Below, piece after piece: positions 26,274-34,890 of a stretch of 41,457 nt of DNA. How positions within the stretch are numbered: position 1 is the stretch's first letter; each line of letters starts with the position of its first letter. Made by a program: the position numbers and the translations under genes. The notes under the pieces were generated by a model, which was not told where the DNA came from, did not search any database, and worked only from the letters and a program-made list of their open reading frames with translations. Origin of the DNA: Paraburkholderia tagetis (lineage in GTDB: Bacteria > Pseudomonadota > Gammaproteobacteria > Burkholderiales > Burkholderiaceae); the NCBI RefSeq assembly GCF_022213065.1, contig NZ_JAKLJA010000049.1, forward strand, positions 1-41,457, written 5' to 3'.

Positions 26274-27455
26274 TTACGATTTGAGCGCGCGCGCCACGAT
26301 GTTGCGCTGAATTTGATTGGTGCCGCCGAAGATCTGGAACATCTTGGCTTCGCGGTAATGACGCTGCATCGCGTATTCGGCGGAATAGCCATTGGCACCC
26401 ATGATCTGGATGCCGTCGGTCGCGACCTGTACGTAGGTGTCCGACGCGAAGTACTTCGCCTGCGACGACTCCACGTCGCAGCTGCCGCCTTCGTCGAGCA
26501 GCTTCGCCGCCCGAAACGCCATCAGGCGAGCGGCATCCACGCGCGTCTGCATATCGGCGAGCAGATGCGACACGGCCTGGAAATCGATGATGGACTGCCC
26601 AAACTGTTTGCGGTCGTTCGCATACCAGCGCGCAAGATCGATCGCCGCCTGCGCGCCGCCCACGCACATCGCCGACAACGCGATGCGCTCCTTCGACAGC
26701 ACCGTGGTGAGCTTCTTCCAACCCACGTGCAGGCCGCCCACGATCATTTCTTTCGGGACACGCACTCCGTCGTACACCACTTCGCAGGTCCGGATAGCGT
26801 GGCCGCCGAGCAAATCGATCGGATTGATGGTCAGGCCTCTGGATTCCTTCGGTACGAGGAAGAGGCTGATCCCGTCGTGCTTCTTCGCTTCGGGATTGGT
26901 GCGCACCGCGGTCAGAATGTAGTCGGCCTGCAGCGCGCCGGAAATCCACATCTTGGTGCCGTCGAGAATGAAGTCGTTTCCGTCGGCCACGCCGCGCGTC
27001 GTCAGCGAGGCGGCATCCGAGCCGGAGCCGTTTTCGCTCAGTGCGAAGGCAAGAAAGGCACGCCCTTCGGCTAGCTTCGGCAACACCAGGGCCTTGATAT
27101 CGTCGGGAGCAAAGCGCGCCAGCGCGCCGCCCACCATGTTCACGTTGGCATTCCAGAAGCGCGCGAGCGCGATGGTGTGATACGCGACGACCTCCAGATA
27201 AGCGGCCATGTCGAGATAGCCACCGACGCCGCCGTACGCTTCGGGCAGCGTGATACCGAACCAGCCCTGTTCGGCGGCCACCTTCACGAGTTCCTGTGGG
27301 AAGCGCTTCTCTTCGTCGCACTGGCGAACGTATTCCGGCGATGCATGGCGCGTCAGCACCCGATTCACCGAATCTCGAAATTCGAATTGATCGGCATTCA
27401 GATAGGGTTTCAGGTCGCGCCGGTTGACCAGATTGCTTGCGTATTCGGGATTCAC
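26274..27455 (-). CDS. Acyl-CoA dehydrogenase
   Basis: This 393-residue acyl-CoA dehydrogenase has the flavin and substrate motifs FALSENGSGSDAASL and KMWISGALQADY, and near the C-terminus the segment FGGTNQIQRNIVARALKS. The position that holds the catalytic glutamate in medium-chain enzymes is Gly here (FGGT). A Glu is instead found at residue 256 (SKERIALSAM), where isovaleryl-CoA dehydrogenase types carry theirs, so a branched or unusual acyl-CoA is plausible. The start is GTG 27455 with a strong AAGGAGG; the frame open further upstream has no such site and overlaps the next gene. EtfAB from the same operon should be its electron acceptor. Confidence 0.9.
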   Translation of the reverse strand: MNPEYASNLVNRRDLKPYLNADQFEFRDSVNRVLTRHASPEYVRQCDEEKRFPQELVKVAAEQGWFGITLPEAYGGVGGYLDMAAYLEVVAYHTIALARFWNANVNMVGGALARFAPDDIKALVLPKLAEGRAFLAFALSENGSGSDAASLTTRGVADGNDFILDGTKMWISGALQADYILTAVRTNPEAKKHDGISLFLVPKESRGLTINPIDLLGGHAIRTCEVVYDGVRVPKEMIVGGLHVGWKKLTTVLSKERIALSAMCVGGAQAAIDLARWYANDRKQFGQSIIDFQAVSHLLADMQTRVDAARLMAFRAAKLLDEGGSCDVESSQAKYFASDTYVQVATDGIQIMGANGYSAEYAMQRHYREAKMFQIFGGTNQIQRNIVARALKS

Positions 27456-27475
27456 TCTGTTTCCTCCTTGTCCGA

Positions 27476-28312
27476 TCAGGACGCCTTGCGTTGCGCCGTC
27501 TCTTGTTCCGCTTGGCCGAGCGGGATTGCACGCAACATCTCCGAACGCGACTTCGCCCCCGTCATCAAGAACGCAAGGTCCGAGCCGCTGAGAATGAAAC
27601 GTGCGCCTTTTTGCACGTAGGCGGTCATCAGTGCCTCGTCGTACACCCCGCCCACGCCCGGCACCTTGCCGTGCCGGTGACATGCAGCGCACACGGCGTC
27701 GACGGCGGCCGCCACACGCATATGGCCGAGTTGTCCAGTGATCCCGAGATCCGCCGCAAGATCGGTCGCGCCGACGAGCAGCACGTCAATGCCCGGCACG
27801 GCCGCAATCGCGTCGGCGTTCTCGAGTCCTTCGCGGGTTTCGATCATCGCCACGACCAGCACCTCTTCGTTGATCGCGCGAACAACATCGGCGATCGGAA
27901 GAGCCTGAAAGCCGACCTGCGGCAGCATGCCCGGGATCGACCGCCCGCCCGCAGGCGGGAAGCGGCACATATCGGCGATCCGCGCGGCCTGTTCGGGCGT
28001 GCTCACGTGCGGCACCACGATGCCCATCGCGCCGGTATCGAGCAGTCGAGTGGCGTGGAACGGCTCGTGTCCTGGCACGCGGATGATCGGCGTCACACCG
28101 CCCACCAGAGCGGCGGCGCAAATCTGCGCGGCCGTGTCGATGTCCATCGAGTTGTGTTCCATATCGATGAACAGCCAGTCGAAACCCGCCGTCTGCGCGA
28201 TCTGCGCGATGTCGACGGTGCGGGCCTGGCGCAGCCCCATGCCAAGTGCCAGTTCGCCCGCGGCGAGTTGCGCTTTCGCGTGATTCTTGATGCTTCGCAT
28301 GATCGATCCCAT
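27476..28312 (-). CDS. HpcH/HpaI-family aldolase
   Basis: This 278-residue class II, metal-dependent aldolase belongs to the HpcH/HpaI family, with an (alpha/beta)8 barrel. Motifs are FDWLFIDMEHNSMD, GAMGIVVPHVSTPEQA, MIETREGLENADAI (metal-binding Glu) and PGIDVLLVGATDLAADLG (metal-binding Asp). Such enzymes cleave 4-hydroxy-2-oxo acids to pyruvate or a related 2-oxo acid plus an aldehyde; citramalyl-CoA-lyase-like activity is a more distant possibility. ATG 28312 directly follows the stop of the upstream gene; a second ATG at 28300 with GGGA before it is an equally possible start. The aldehyde product could be a substrate for the neighbouring aldehyde dehydrogenase. Confidence 0.88.
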   Translation of the reverse strand: MGSIMRSIKNHAKAQLAAGELALGMGLRQARTVDIAQIAQTAGFDWLFIDMEHNSMDIDTAAQICAAALVGGVTPIIRVPGHEPFHATRLLDTGAMGIVVPHVSTPEQAARIADMCRFPPAGGRSIPGMLPQVGFQALPIADVVRAINEEVLVVAMIETREGLENADAIAAVPGIDVLLVGATDLAADLGITGQLGHMRVAAAVDAVCAACHRHGKVPGVGGVYDEALMTAYVQKGARFILSGSDLAFLMTGAKSRSEMLRAIPLGQAEQETAQRKAS

Positions 28313-29794
28313 TCAGGCGGTGGCGTCGAGCGGGTCGTCGTTCGCCAGTTCGAGGTTGATGAATTTCGTGTCCATGTAGTCGCGGATCGCGTTCGGTCCG
28401 CCTTCGCGTCCGAACCCGCTGTCCTTGCTGCCGCCGAACGGCGTCTCCGCCGTCGACGCGACGAACGTATTCACGCCGACCACGCCGGCCTGCAGACGCT
28501 CCGTGGTTTCCAGCGTGTTGCGCATCGAGCGCGTGAAGACATACGCCGCGAGCGCGAACGGCAGCCGGTTCGCCTCGGTGATGACTTCGTCCATCGTCGT
28601 GAACGGGGTGAGCGTCCCGACGGGGCCGAACGGTTCGTCGTTCATCAGGCCGATGTGCGAAGCGGGATTGGCGACGAGCGTCGGCTCATAGAACCAGCCG
28701 CGACCGAATTGCGCGGGGCGCCGTCCACCGCATAGCACGCCGGCGCCTTCACTGACGGCTTCATCGACGAGACGTTCGATCGCGTCGCGGCGCTTCGAGG
28801 TGGTCAGCGGACCCAGATCGGTTTTCTGTTGCAACGGATCGCCGACGCGGAGCGCTTTGGAGCGCTCGACCAGCGCCTTTACGGTCGTGTCGAAGATCGA
28901 TTCGTGGATATAGAAGCGCGTCGGCGATGCGCAAACCTGACCCGCATTGCGGAACTTGCCCAGCGACGCGAGATGCGCGAAGGCATCGATGTCAGCGTCG
29001 CGATGAACGATCACTGGCGCATGGCCGCCGAGTTCCATCGTGACCTTCTTGAGGGTCTGCGCGGACATTTCGACGATCTGCCGGCCGATAGGCACCGAGC
29101 CGGTGAAGCTGATCTTCGCCACGCGCGGGTCGGCCATGATCGTCGGCGTGATCGTGTCAGCTTTGCCGATCACCAGATTGACCGCTCCGTCGGGGAAACC
29201 GGCATCGATGAAACATCGCACCAGCGCCATCGTCGCGCCGGCCGCTTCGTTGGATGGACGGATCACGATCGCGTTGCCGGCGGCCAGCGCCGGGCCCATC
29301 TTGCGGGCGAGAAGTAGCAGCGGAAAATTCCACGGCGTGAAAGCGACGACCACGCCGAGCGGCTCGTAATGCACCAGATACCGTCCGCCTTTGACGCGAC
29401 TTTCGTAAGACATGCCGAACACACGGCGCGCTTCATCGGCGAACCAGTCGATCGACTCAGCGGACGCGTGGGCTTCCCCATTGGCCTGTGCAATCGGCTT
29501 GCCTGTTTCCAGCGCCACGATTCGCGCGAGCTGCGGCGCGCGTTCGCGGATGAGCGTCGCAGCCCGGCGCAGCAGCGCTGAGCGCTCCCATGGTGTGAGC
29601 TTGCGCATTGCGGCCGAGGCCTCGGTCGCGGCGTCGACGGCCTCGGTCACCTGCGCCTGGCTGGCCAGTGGCATGTAGCCCAGCCGCTCTTCCGTCGCCG
29701 GATTGATCGAAAGCTGGCCGTCGTCAGCCGTTGCGGCTTCCCAGCGGCCTCCGAGAAGCAAGCCGTGCTCGCGGTAGTGCGCCTCTAGTTCCAT
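28313..29794 (-). CDS. NAD(P)-dependent aldehyde dehydrogenase (succinate-semialdehyde-dehydrogenase-like)
   Basis: This 493-residue aldehyde dehydrogenase resembles the succinate-semialdehyde dehydrogenase group. The general base is Glu254 (MELGGHAP) and the catalytic cysteine is Cys288 (FRNAGQVCASPTR). Cofactor motifs FTPWNFPLLLLARK and SFTGSVPIG are present, as are NDEPFGPVG and the C-terminal ETPFGGSKDSGFGREGG. ATG 29794 has a near-perfect GGAGGAGG site. It is the first gene of the eight-gene minus operon and lies directly below the divergent promoter. The true substrate is undetermined; an aldehyde from the GMC enzyme or the aldolase of the same operon is likely. Confidence 0.9.
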   Translation of the reverse strand: MELEAHYREHGLLLGGRWEAATADDGQLSINPATEERLGYMPLASQAQVTEAVDAATEASAAMRKLTPWERSALLRRAATLIRERAPQLARIVALETGKPIAQANGEAHASAESIDWFADEARRVFGMSYESRVKGGRYLVHYEPLGVVVAFTPWNFPLLLLARKMGPALAAGNAIVIRPSNEAAGATMALVRCFIDAGFPDGAVNLVIGKADTITPTIMADPRVAKISFTGSVPIGRQIVEMSAQTLKKVTMELGGHAPVIVHRDADIDAFAHLASLGKFRNAGQVCASPTRFYIHESIFDTTVKALVERSKALRVGDPLQQKTDLGPLTTSKRRDAIERLVDEAVSEGAGVLCGGRRPAQFGRGWFYEPTLVANPASHIGLMNDEPFGPVGTLTPFTTMDEVITEANRLPFALAAYVFTRSMRNTLETTERLQAGVVGVNTFVASTAETPFGGSKDSGFGREGGPNAIRDYMDTKFINLELANDDPLDATA

Positions 29795-30039
29795 TTGCCT
29801 CCTCCTGACAGGTATCGCGGTTGTTTCCCGGCTTTGTAGGTGCTTTCCCGGGAGCCTTATTGCATGCACTCTTTTTCTTATAACAACATCTTGACATCAA
29901 AGTGTCAACACTTTTATAGTGTGTGTCAGCGAAATGCATTCACCCGCATGCACTTTGCCTAGCGGAAGATTCAACAAGAACGCCACCGGCGCCGCCGAAT
30001 GCGTCATCCAGCATTTCCATTCCATGGAGCGAGACGAAA
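29795..30039. promoter_or_regulatory. Divergent promoter with shared palindromic -35 region
   Basis: A perfect inverted repeat TTGACA-TCAAAG-TGTCAA spans 29891-29908. For the plus strand TTGACA (29891-29896) is a consensus -35 box, followed after 18 bases by TATAGT (29915-29920) as -10. Read on the minus strand, the other arm is also TTGACA, followed after 18 bases by the weaker GTTATA. A second dyad, ACACT-TTTAT-AGTGT, overlaps the plus -10. The size and symmetry suit a GntR/FCD operator, so the regulator encoded at 33050 probably represses both operons here. Leader length to the TRAP gene is about 110 bases. Confidence 0.7.
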
Positions 30040-31068
30040 ATGAGTTTGTATTCCCGTCGTACCTTTCTTCAAACGCTCGGAGCCGCCACGGTGGCGGCGA
30101 TGGGGACCGGCGCCTTGCCGTCGCTCGCTCGGGCGCAGACCGCGCAGTTCAAGCTGAAGTACGCGAACAACCTCGCGCTGTCCCATCCGCTCAACGTTCG
30201 CGCGAAAGAAGCCGCGGACGCCATCAAGAAGGAATCCGGCGGCCGTGTCGAGTTGCAGATTTTCCCGAACGGTCAGATGGGCACGGATACCGACATGCTG
30301 TCGCAGGTTCGATCGGGCGCCATCGACTTCCTTACTCAAGGTGGCGTGGTGCTGTCGACGCTGGTGCCGGTCTCCGCGATCAACGGCATCGGCTTCGCGT
30401 TCAAGGACTACAACCAGGTATGGGCGGCGATGGACGGCGAGCTCGGGAGCCACATCCGCACGGCGATCTCGAAGGTCGGGCTCGTCGCGATGGAGAAACC
30501 GTGGGACAACGGCTTTCGGCATCTCACGAGCTCGGTCAAGCCGGTGCAAAGCCCGGTCGACCTTAAAGGCCTAAAGATTCGCGTGCCGGTCAGCCCCCTT
30601 TGGACCTCGATGTTCAAGGCGCTCGACGCCTCGCCCACCAGCATCAACTTCAGCGAAGCCTATTCGGCGCTGCAAACCAAGGTGGTCGACGCGGAAGAAA
30701 ACCCGCTCGCGCTGATCGAAACCGGTCGCTTCTATGAAGTCCAGAAGTACTGCTCGTTGACCGGCCATATCTGGGACGGTTTCTGGTTCCTTGGCAACGC
30801 GCGGTCTTGGGGCAACCTCCCACCGGACTTACAGACCATCGTGGCGAAACACCTGAATGCGGCCGCGGTGGCTGAACGGGCGGACGTCGCCGCTCTGAGC
30901 ACATCGCTCGTCGGAACCTTGCAATCGCACGGCATGGCGTTCAACAAACCCGACACCCAGCCGTTCCGCGCCTCGCTGCAAAAGGCCGGCTTCTACGACC
31001 AGTGGCGCAAGAAATACGGCGATGAAGCGTGGGCGTTGCTCGAGAAGTACACGCAGAAGCTCGCATGA
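30040..31068 (+). CDS. TRAP transporter solute-binding protein with Tat signal
   Basis: This 342-residue periplasmic binding protein belongs to the DctP/TAXI-like TRAP type. The N-terminus has a twin-arginine signal, SRRTFLQTLG, a hydrophobic stretch and a cleavage site after LARA, so it is exported folded. Mature features typical of DctP proteins include the start FKLKYANNLALSHPLNV, LKGLKIRVPVSP and the region EENPLALIETGRFYEVQKY. ATG 30040 is preferred over ATG 29923, which lies directly at the promoter -10 region. It captures the organic acid substrate for the DctQM permease encoded 35 bases downstream. The ligand is probably a carboxylate; its identity is unknown. Confidence 0.9.
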   Translation: MSLYSRRTFLQTLGAATVAAMGTGALPSLARAQTAQFKLKYANNLALSHPLNVRAKEAADAIKKESGGRVELQIFPNGQMGTDTDMLSQVRSGAIDFLTQGGVVLSTLVPVSAINGIGFAFKDYNQVWAAMDGELGSHIRTAISKVGLVAMEKPWDNGFRHLTSSVKPVQSPVDLKGLKIRVPVSPLWTSMFKALDASPTSINFSEAYSALQTKVVDAEENPLALIETGRFYEVQKYCSLTGHIWDGFWFLGNARSWGNLPPDLQTIVAKHLNAAAVAERADVAALSTSLVGTLQSHGMAFNKPDTQPFRASLQKAGFYDQWRKKYGDEAWALLEKYTQKLA

Positions 31069-31103
31069 GCGCGGACCACCGAAGAGTTTCTGGAGAACGA
31101 GTC

Positions 31104-33017
31104 ATGACTTCCCGAGTTCATCCCGAGCAGGTGTTCGCCCACGACATGGGCGCGCCGAAGGAACGACATGCGATATCGAAGGTCGTGCGGGTCGGCAGCG
31201 CACTCGAAACGGCCATCAAGTGGATCACCGAGGTTCCCGCTGCGTTGCTGCTAGTGGCCGAAGTGGTGCTGCTGCTCACCAACGTTTTCTGCCGCTACGT
31301 GCTGCAGGATCCATTGATCTGGGGTGACGAACTCGCGTCGATCCTGTTCATCTGGCTGTCGATGCTGGGCGCAGTGGTGGCGCTGCGGCGCGGCGAACAT
31401 CTGCGGCTGACGATGTTCGTTGCCAGAATGTCCCCGCAAAACCGCGCGTTTGCGGAAACGCTTGGAAATTTCATCGTGGTGACTTTCGTGCTGCTGCTGG
31501 TACGGCCGGCAACCGACTGGGCGATGAACGAATGGATCATCAGCACGCCGGCGCTCGATCTGCCGAATGCCATTCCCGCGGCCGCGATTCCCGTGGCGGC
31601 CGTGCTGATGCTCGTGCTCGCCGTTACACGGTTGCTCGAGCGCTCGTCACTGCGCGATTGCGTGAAGGCTTTCGCGCTGGTGGCCGGGGTCGCAATTGCG
31701 CTCTATTTCGCACGGCAAGCGCTCGCGCCACTGACCGCAGTCAGCCTGATCCTTTTTTTCGCTGTCGGCGTAGTCATGATCATCTGTCTCGGTGTGCCGA
31801 TCATGGTCGCCTTCGGGGTGTGCACGTTTGCTTATCTCGCAACCGTCACCGGCGCACCGTTGACGATTGTCGTGAGCACCATGAATCAGGGGATGTCCAG
31901 CCTGATCCTGCTCGCCGTCCCGCTGTTCATCCTGCTAGGCGCGCTCATGGAAGCGATGGGGCTTGCCGAAGCGATGATCCGTTTCCTCGCTTCGCTGATC
32001 GGGCACAAGCGTGGCGGTCTCGCCTATGTGCTGATCGGCGCCATGTACCTCGTCTCCGGCATCTCCGGCTCGAAGGTGGCGGATATGGCTGCACTCGCGC
32101 CGGGCCTGTTCCCGGAAATGAAAAAGCGCGGTGCGAATGAAGGCGACCTCGTCGCAATGCTCAGTTCGGCGGCGGCCATGTCGGAAACCATTCCGCCCAG
32201 CCTCGTGCTGATCACGATTGGGTCGGTAACCGGCGTTTCGATTGCAGCGCTGTTCACAGGCGGCTTCATGCCGGCCGTGGTCGGCGCGGTAGCACTCGCG
32301 GCAGTCGTCTGGTTCAGAAGCCGCGGGGAAATCCTGCAAGGCGTGCAACGGGCCTCCCGGGCCCAGGTCGGCCGCGCATTCGTGATCTCGCTGCCTGCGC
32401 TCGCGCTGCCCTTCGTGATCCGCGCGGCCGTAGTGGAAGGCATCGCGACGGCGACGGAGGTGGCGACAATCGGCGTGGCTTACACCTTTGTGGTGGGTTT
32501 GCTACTGTATCGCCGCTTCGACTGGAGCCGGCTCTATCCTATTCTGGTGGAAGCGGCGTCGCTGTCTGGCGCGATTCTGATCATCATCGGGTGTGCAACC
32601 GCGATGGGATGGGCGCTCACGCAGTCAGGCTTCTCCGCGCAACTCGCCACGTTGATGATGGCTGCGCCCGGGGGCAAGCTCGGCTTCCTGGCGATCTCCG
32701 CGATTACGTTCGTGATGCTCGGCAGCTTTCTTGAAGGTATCCCGGCGATCGTACTGTTCGGGCCGCTACTGTTCCCGATCGCGCGCGCGATGGGCATCTC
32801 GGACGTGCACTACGCAATGGTCGTGGTGTTCGCGATGGGACTGGGCCTGTTCGCCCCCCCGCTTGGCCTTGGCTTTTATGCGGCGTGCGCGGTCAGCAAG
32901 GTCGACCCGTCCACCGCGATGCGCCGCGTTTGGCCGTATCTGGGGGCATTGGCGGGGGGCCTCATCGTGATAGTGCTGGTTCCGTGGGTATCGACGGGTT
33001 TTCTGCAAGCAAAATAA
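31104..33017 (+). CDS. Fused TRAP permease DctQM
   Basis: This 637-residue inner-membrane protein joins the small DctQ subunit (residues about 30-190, four membrane segments, with NVFCRYVLQDPLIWGDELA) to the large DctM subunit (about 210-637, around a dozen segments). DctM motifs are LGVPIMVAFGVCTFAYL, VPLFILLGALMEAMG, YLVSGISGSKVADMAAL, SETIPPSLVLI and LFAPPLGLGFYAACAV. It drives uptake of the binding protein's ligand with a sodium or proton gradient. ATG 31104 follows GGAG. DctQM fusions are known in the family, so this is not a sequencing error. It is the middle of the plus operon. Confidence 0.92.
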   Translation: MTSRVHPEQVFAHDMGAPKERHAISKVVRVGSALETAIKWITEVPAALLLVAEVVLLLTNVFCRYVLQDPLIWGDELASILFIWLSMLGAVVALRRGEHLRLTMFVARMSPQNRAFAETLGNFIVVTFVLLLVRPATDWAMNEWIISTPALDLPNAIPAAAIPVAAVLMLVLAVTRLLERSSLRDCVKAFALVAGVAIALYFARQALAPLTAVSLILFFAVGVVMIICLGVPIMVAFGVCTFAYLATVTGAPLTIVVSTMNQGMSSLILLAVPLFILLGALMEAMGLAEAMIRFLASLIGHKRGGLAYVLIGAMYLVSGISGSKVADMAALAPGLFPEMKKRGANEGDLVAMLSSAAAMSETIPPSLVLITIGSVTGVSIAALFTGGFMPAVVGAVALAAVVWFRSRGEILQGVQRASRAQVGRAFVISLPALALPFVIRAAVVEGIATATEVATIGVAYTFVVGLLLYRRFDWSRLYPILVEAASLSGAILIIIGCATAMGWALTQSGFSAQLATLMMAAPGGKLGFLAISAITFVMLGSFLEGIPAIVLFGPLLFPIARAMGISDVHYAMVVVFAMGLGLFAPPLGLGFYAACAVSKVDPSTAMRRVWPYLGALAGGLIVIVLVPWVSTGFLQAK

Positions 33018-33049
33018 AGGTATCGAATGGCACAGGAAGGGCAATCGGC

Positions 33050-33760
33050 ATGAAAAACGCGTTTAACAGTGAACCAAACGGCAAGGGGAACGCGCGCGCT
33101 CCCGAGGTAATTGCGTCGAAGCTCGATGACATTCGCGATCAGGTGCGCGCCATGATTCAGCGGGGGGACTTGCGCCCCGGTGAACGCGTGAATGAGCAGG
33201 CGCTCGCAAACCAGATCGGCGTCGGCCGCAATTCGGCGCGCGAGGCCCTGCGCGCGCTCGAACAGGCGGGGCTCGTGCGAATCGTCCCCAATCGGGGCGC
33301 TGAAGTGCGGCGGCTGTCGCTCGAAGAGGCGATGGATCTCTACGAGATTCGAGCAGGGCTCGCACGCACGGCGGGACGTCTCGCCGCGCTGCGTCTGACC
33401 ACCGACGAGGAGCAGTTGCTGAGCCTTCTCGTCGAGCAGATGGACTCCGCCGTGGCTGAGCGCGACACCCCTCTGTATCAGACTCTGAACATCGAGTTCC
33501 ACCGTCAACTAATGGCAGCGACCAAGAATCCGCGGCTGATCACGATCAACCAGGCTGTCGAGGACGAACTGACGCTTTATATTCACAAAGGCGTATATTC
33601 GTTCACGCAGATGCAGCGTTCTTTGAAGGAACACCGCGAGCTTTTCGAGGCGCTGCGTGCGGGTCAGGCCGACGCGGCTGCACAGGCTTTCGAGAATCAC
33701 GTGCAGACGGGCAAGAAGCGCATGCTCGACACCGTGTCCACGAATCCGTCCGATCGTTAA
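33050..33760 (+). CDS. GntR-family regulator, FCD type
   Basis: This is a 236-residue GntR/FadR-type regulator. The winged helix covers about residues 20-90 (VNEQALANQIGVGRNSAREALRAL in two overlapping motifs, then VRIVPNRGAEVRRLS). The FCD ligand-binding domain follows, with metal-binding-type positions in NIEFHRQLM and in the C-terminal segment FENHV. Such proteins usually repress catabolic or transport genes and release DNA on binding a carboxylate. The palindrome at 29891-29908 in the divergent promoter is the best candidate operator. ATG 33050 follows AGGAAGGG. It starts 32 bases after dctQM. Confidence 0.9.
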   Translation: MKNAFNSEPNGKGNARAPEVIASKLDDIRDQVRAMIQRGDLRPGERVNEQALANQIGVGRNSAREALRALEQAGLVRIVPNRGAEVRRLSLEEAMDLYEIRAGLARTAGRLAALRLTTDEEQLLSLLVEQMDSAVAERDTPLYQTLNIEFHRQLMAATKNPRLITINQAVEDELTLYIHKGVYSFTQMQRSLKEHRELFEALRAGQADAAAQAFENHVQTGKKRMLDTVSTNPSDR

Positions 33761-33775
33761 TGAGCTTGGAGTAGC

Positions 33776-34708
33776 TTGTTGAAAACCATAGTGTTTCTGG
33801 ACCGCGCGACGCTGGGGGCTGATCTACCCGATTTTTCGTTTTCTCATCGCTGGATCGAATATCCATCTACGGCGCAGGCAGATGTGGTGGAGCGTTGCCG
33901 CGATGCGCAGATCGTCGTGACCAACAAGGTTCCACTGTCGGGCGATGTGCTCGAGCAGTTGCCGCAACTGGAACTGATTGGCGTGCCGGCCGCAGGCGTC
34001 AATCATCTGGATATGAAAACATGCCGCCAACGAGGTATCGAAGTGGTCGCGTGCCCGGGATATTCGACGATATCCGTGCCGGAGCACGCGTTCGCACTGA
34101 TGCTCGCGCTGCGCCGCAACCTGGTTCCTTACTGGCGCGACGTCTATGACGGGGGCTGGAGCGGGTCACCCACTTTCTATGCTGAACTGCATCCGATCGA
34201 GGATCTGCACGGTTCGACGCTCGGCATCGTCGGCGCCGGTCACGGTGGAAGGCGACTCGCCGAATTGGCAGGCGCGTTCGGCATGCGTGTGATCTTCGCC
34301 GAGCGCAGGCACGCCACGGTGGTGCGCGAGGGCTACGCCGCGTTCGACGAGGTGCTGCGCGAAGGAGATGTGATCAGCCTCCATTGCCCGCTTACCGACG
34401 AAACGCGGCATCTGTTCGGTCTCGCCGAATTCGAGCGAATGAAGCGCAGCGCGTCACTCGTGAACGCCTCACGCGGCGGTATCGTCGACGAGGGGGCGCT
34501 GATCGAGGCGCTCGACCGCAAGCTGATAGCCAATGCCGCGCTCGACGTCCTCGAACAGGAACCGCCGGCGGCCGATCATCCGCTGTTGACCAGCGCGCGC
34601 ACCGATCTGATCGTGACTCCACATGTCGCATGGCGGACTCGGGTGGCGATGCAGCGGCTCGTTACACAGCTCGCGCAAGGCATCGAACAGCATTACGCGC
34701 GTCGCTGA
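33776..34708 (+). CDS. D-isomer-specific 2-hydroxyacid dehydrogenase (glycerate-dehydrogenase-like)
   Basis: This is a 310-residue NAD(P)-dependent 2-hydroxyacid dehydrogenase. The Rossmann motif is GIVGAGHGGRR (residues 150-160). The catalytic triad is Arg233 (NASRGGIVDEGAL), Glu262 (DVLEQEPP) and His283 (VTPHVAW). It reversibly converts a 2-oxo acid and the D-2-hydroxy acid. The start is a TTG at 33776 or the adjacent TTG at 33779, with GGAG four to seven bases upstream; no ATG fits. It ends the TRAP operon. It could reduce or supply the 2-oxo acid handled by the HpcH/HpaI aldolase. The substrate is undetermined. Confidence 0.88.
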   Translation: MLKTIVFLDRATLGADLPDFSFSHRWIEYPSTAQADVVERCRDAQIVVTNKVPLSGDVLEQLPQLELIGVPAAGVNHLDMKTCRQRGIEVVACPGYSTISVPEHAFALMLALRRNLVPYWRDVYDGGWSGSPTFYAELHPIEDLHGSTLGIVGAGHGGRRLAELAGAFGMRVIFAERRHATVVREGYAAFDEVLREGDVISLHCPLTDETRHLFGLAEFERMKRSASLVNASRGGIVDEGALIEALDRKLIANAALDVLEQEPPAADHPLLTSARTDLIVTPHVAWRTRVAMQRLVTQLAQGIEQHYARR

Positions 34709-34792
34709 GAGCGAATTCGACGAGGTGCTGCGCCGCGCCATCGCGGCTGAAAAGCCGAGAGCATCGTTGCAATGAGCAGCGGGTGCCGGGCT

Positions 34793-34828
34793 GATTGCCC
34801 GAGTGATTGCTTGAGTGATTGCCTGAGG
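34793..34828. repeat. Three-copy 12-bp tandem repeat upstream of LysR copy 2
   Basis: GATTGC starts at 34793, 34805 and 34817, each followed by a variant of CCGAGT (CCGAGT, TTGAGT, CTGAGG), giving a regular 12-bp period. It lies 60-100 bases before the LysR start at 34891. Regularly spaced near-identical 12-mers could be operator half-sites or simple slippage. I do not see the same array upstream of LysR copy 1. Confidence 0.7.
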
Positions 34829-34890
34829 GCGCGGAGAACCGTGGATGGCCGGCTGGCGGTACCATGTCCGTTTCGTCGCAGGGCTGTCAC

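Noticed and set aside
34744..34757. Terminator hairpin after the hydroxyacid dehydrogenase gene
   Set aside because: CGGCT-GAAA-AGCCG is short and has no following T-run.
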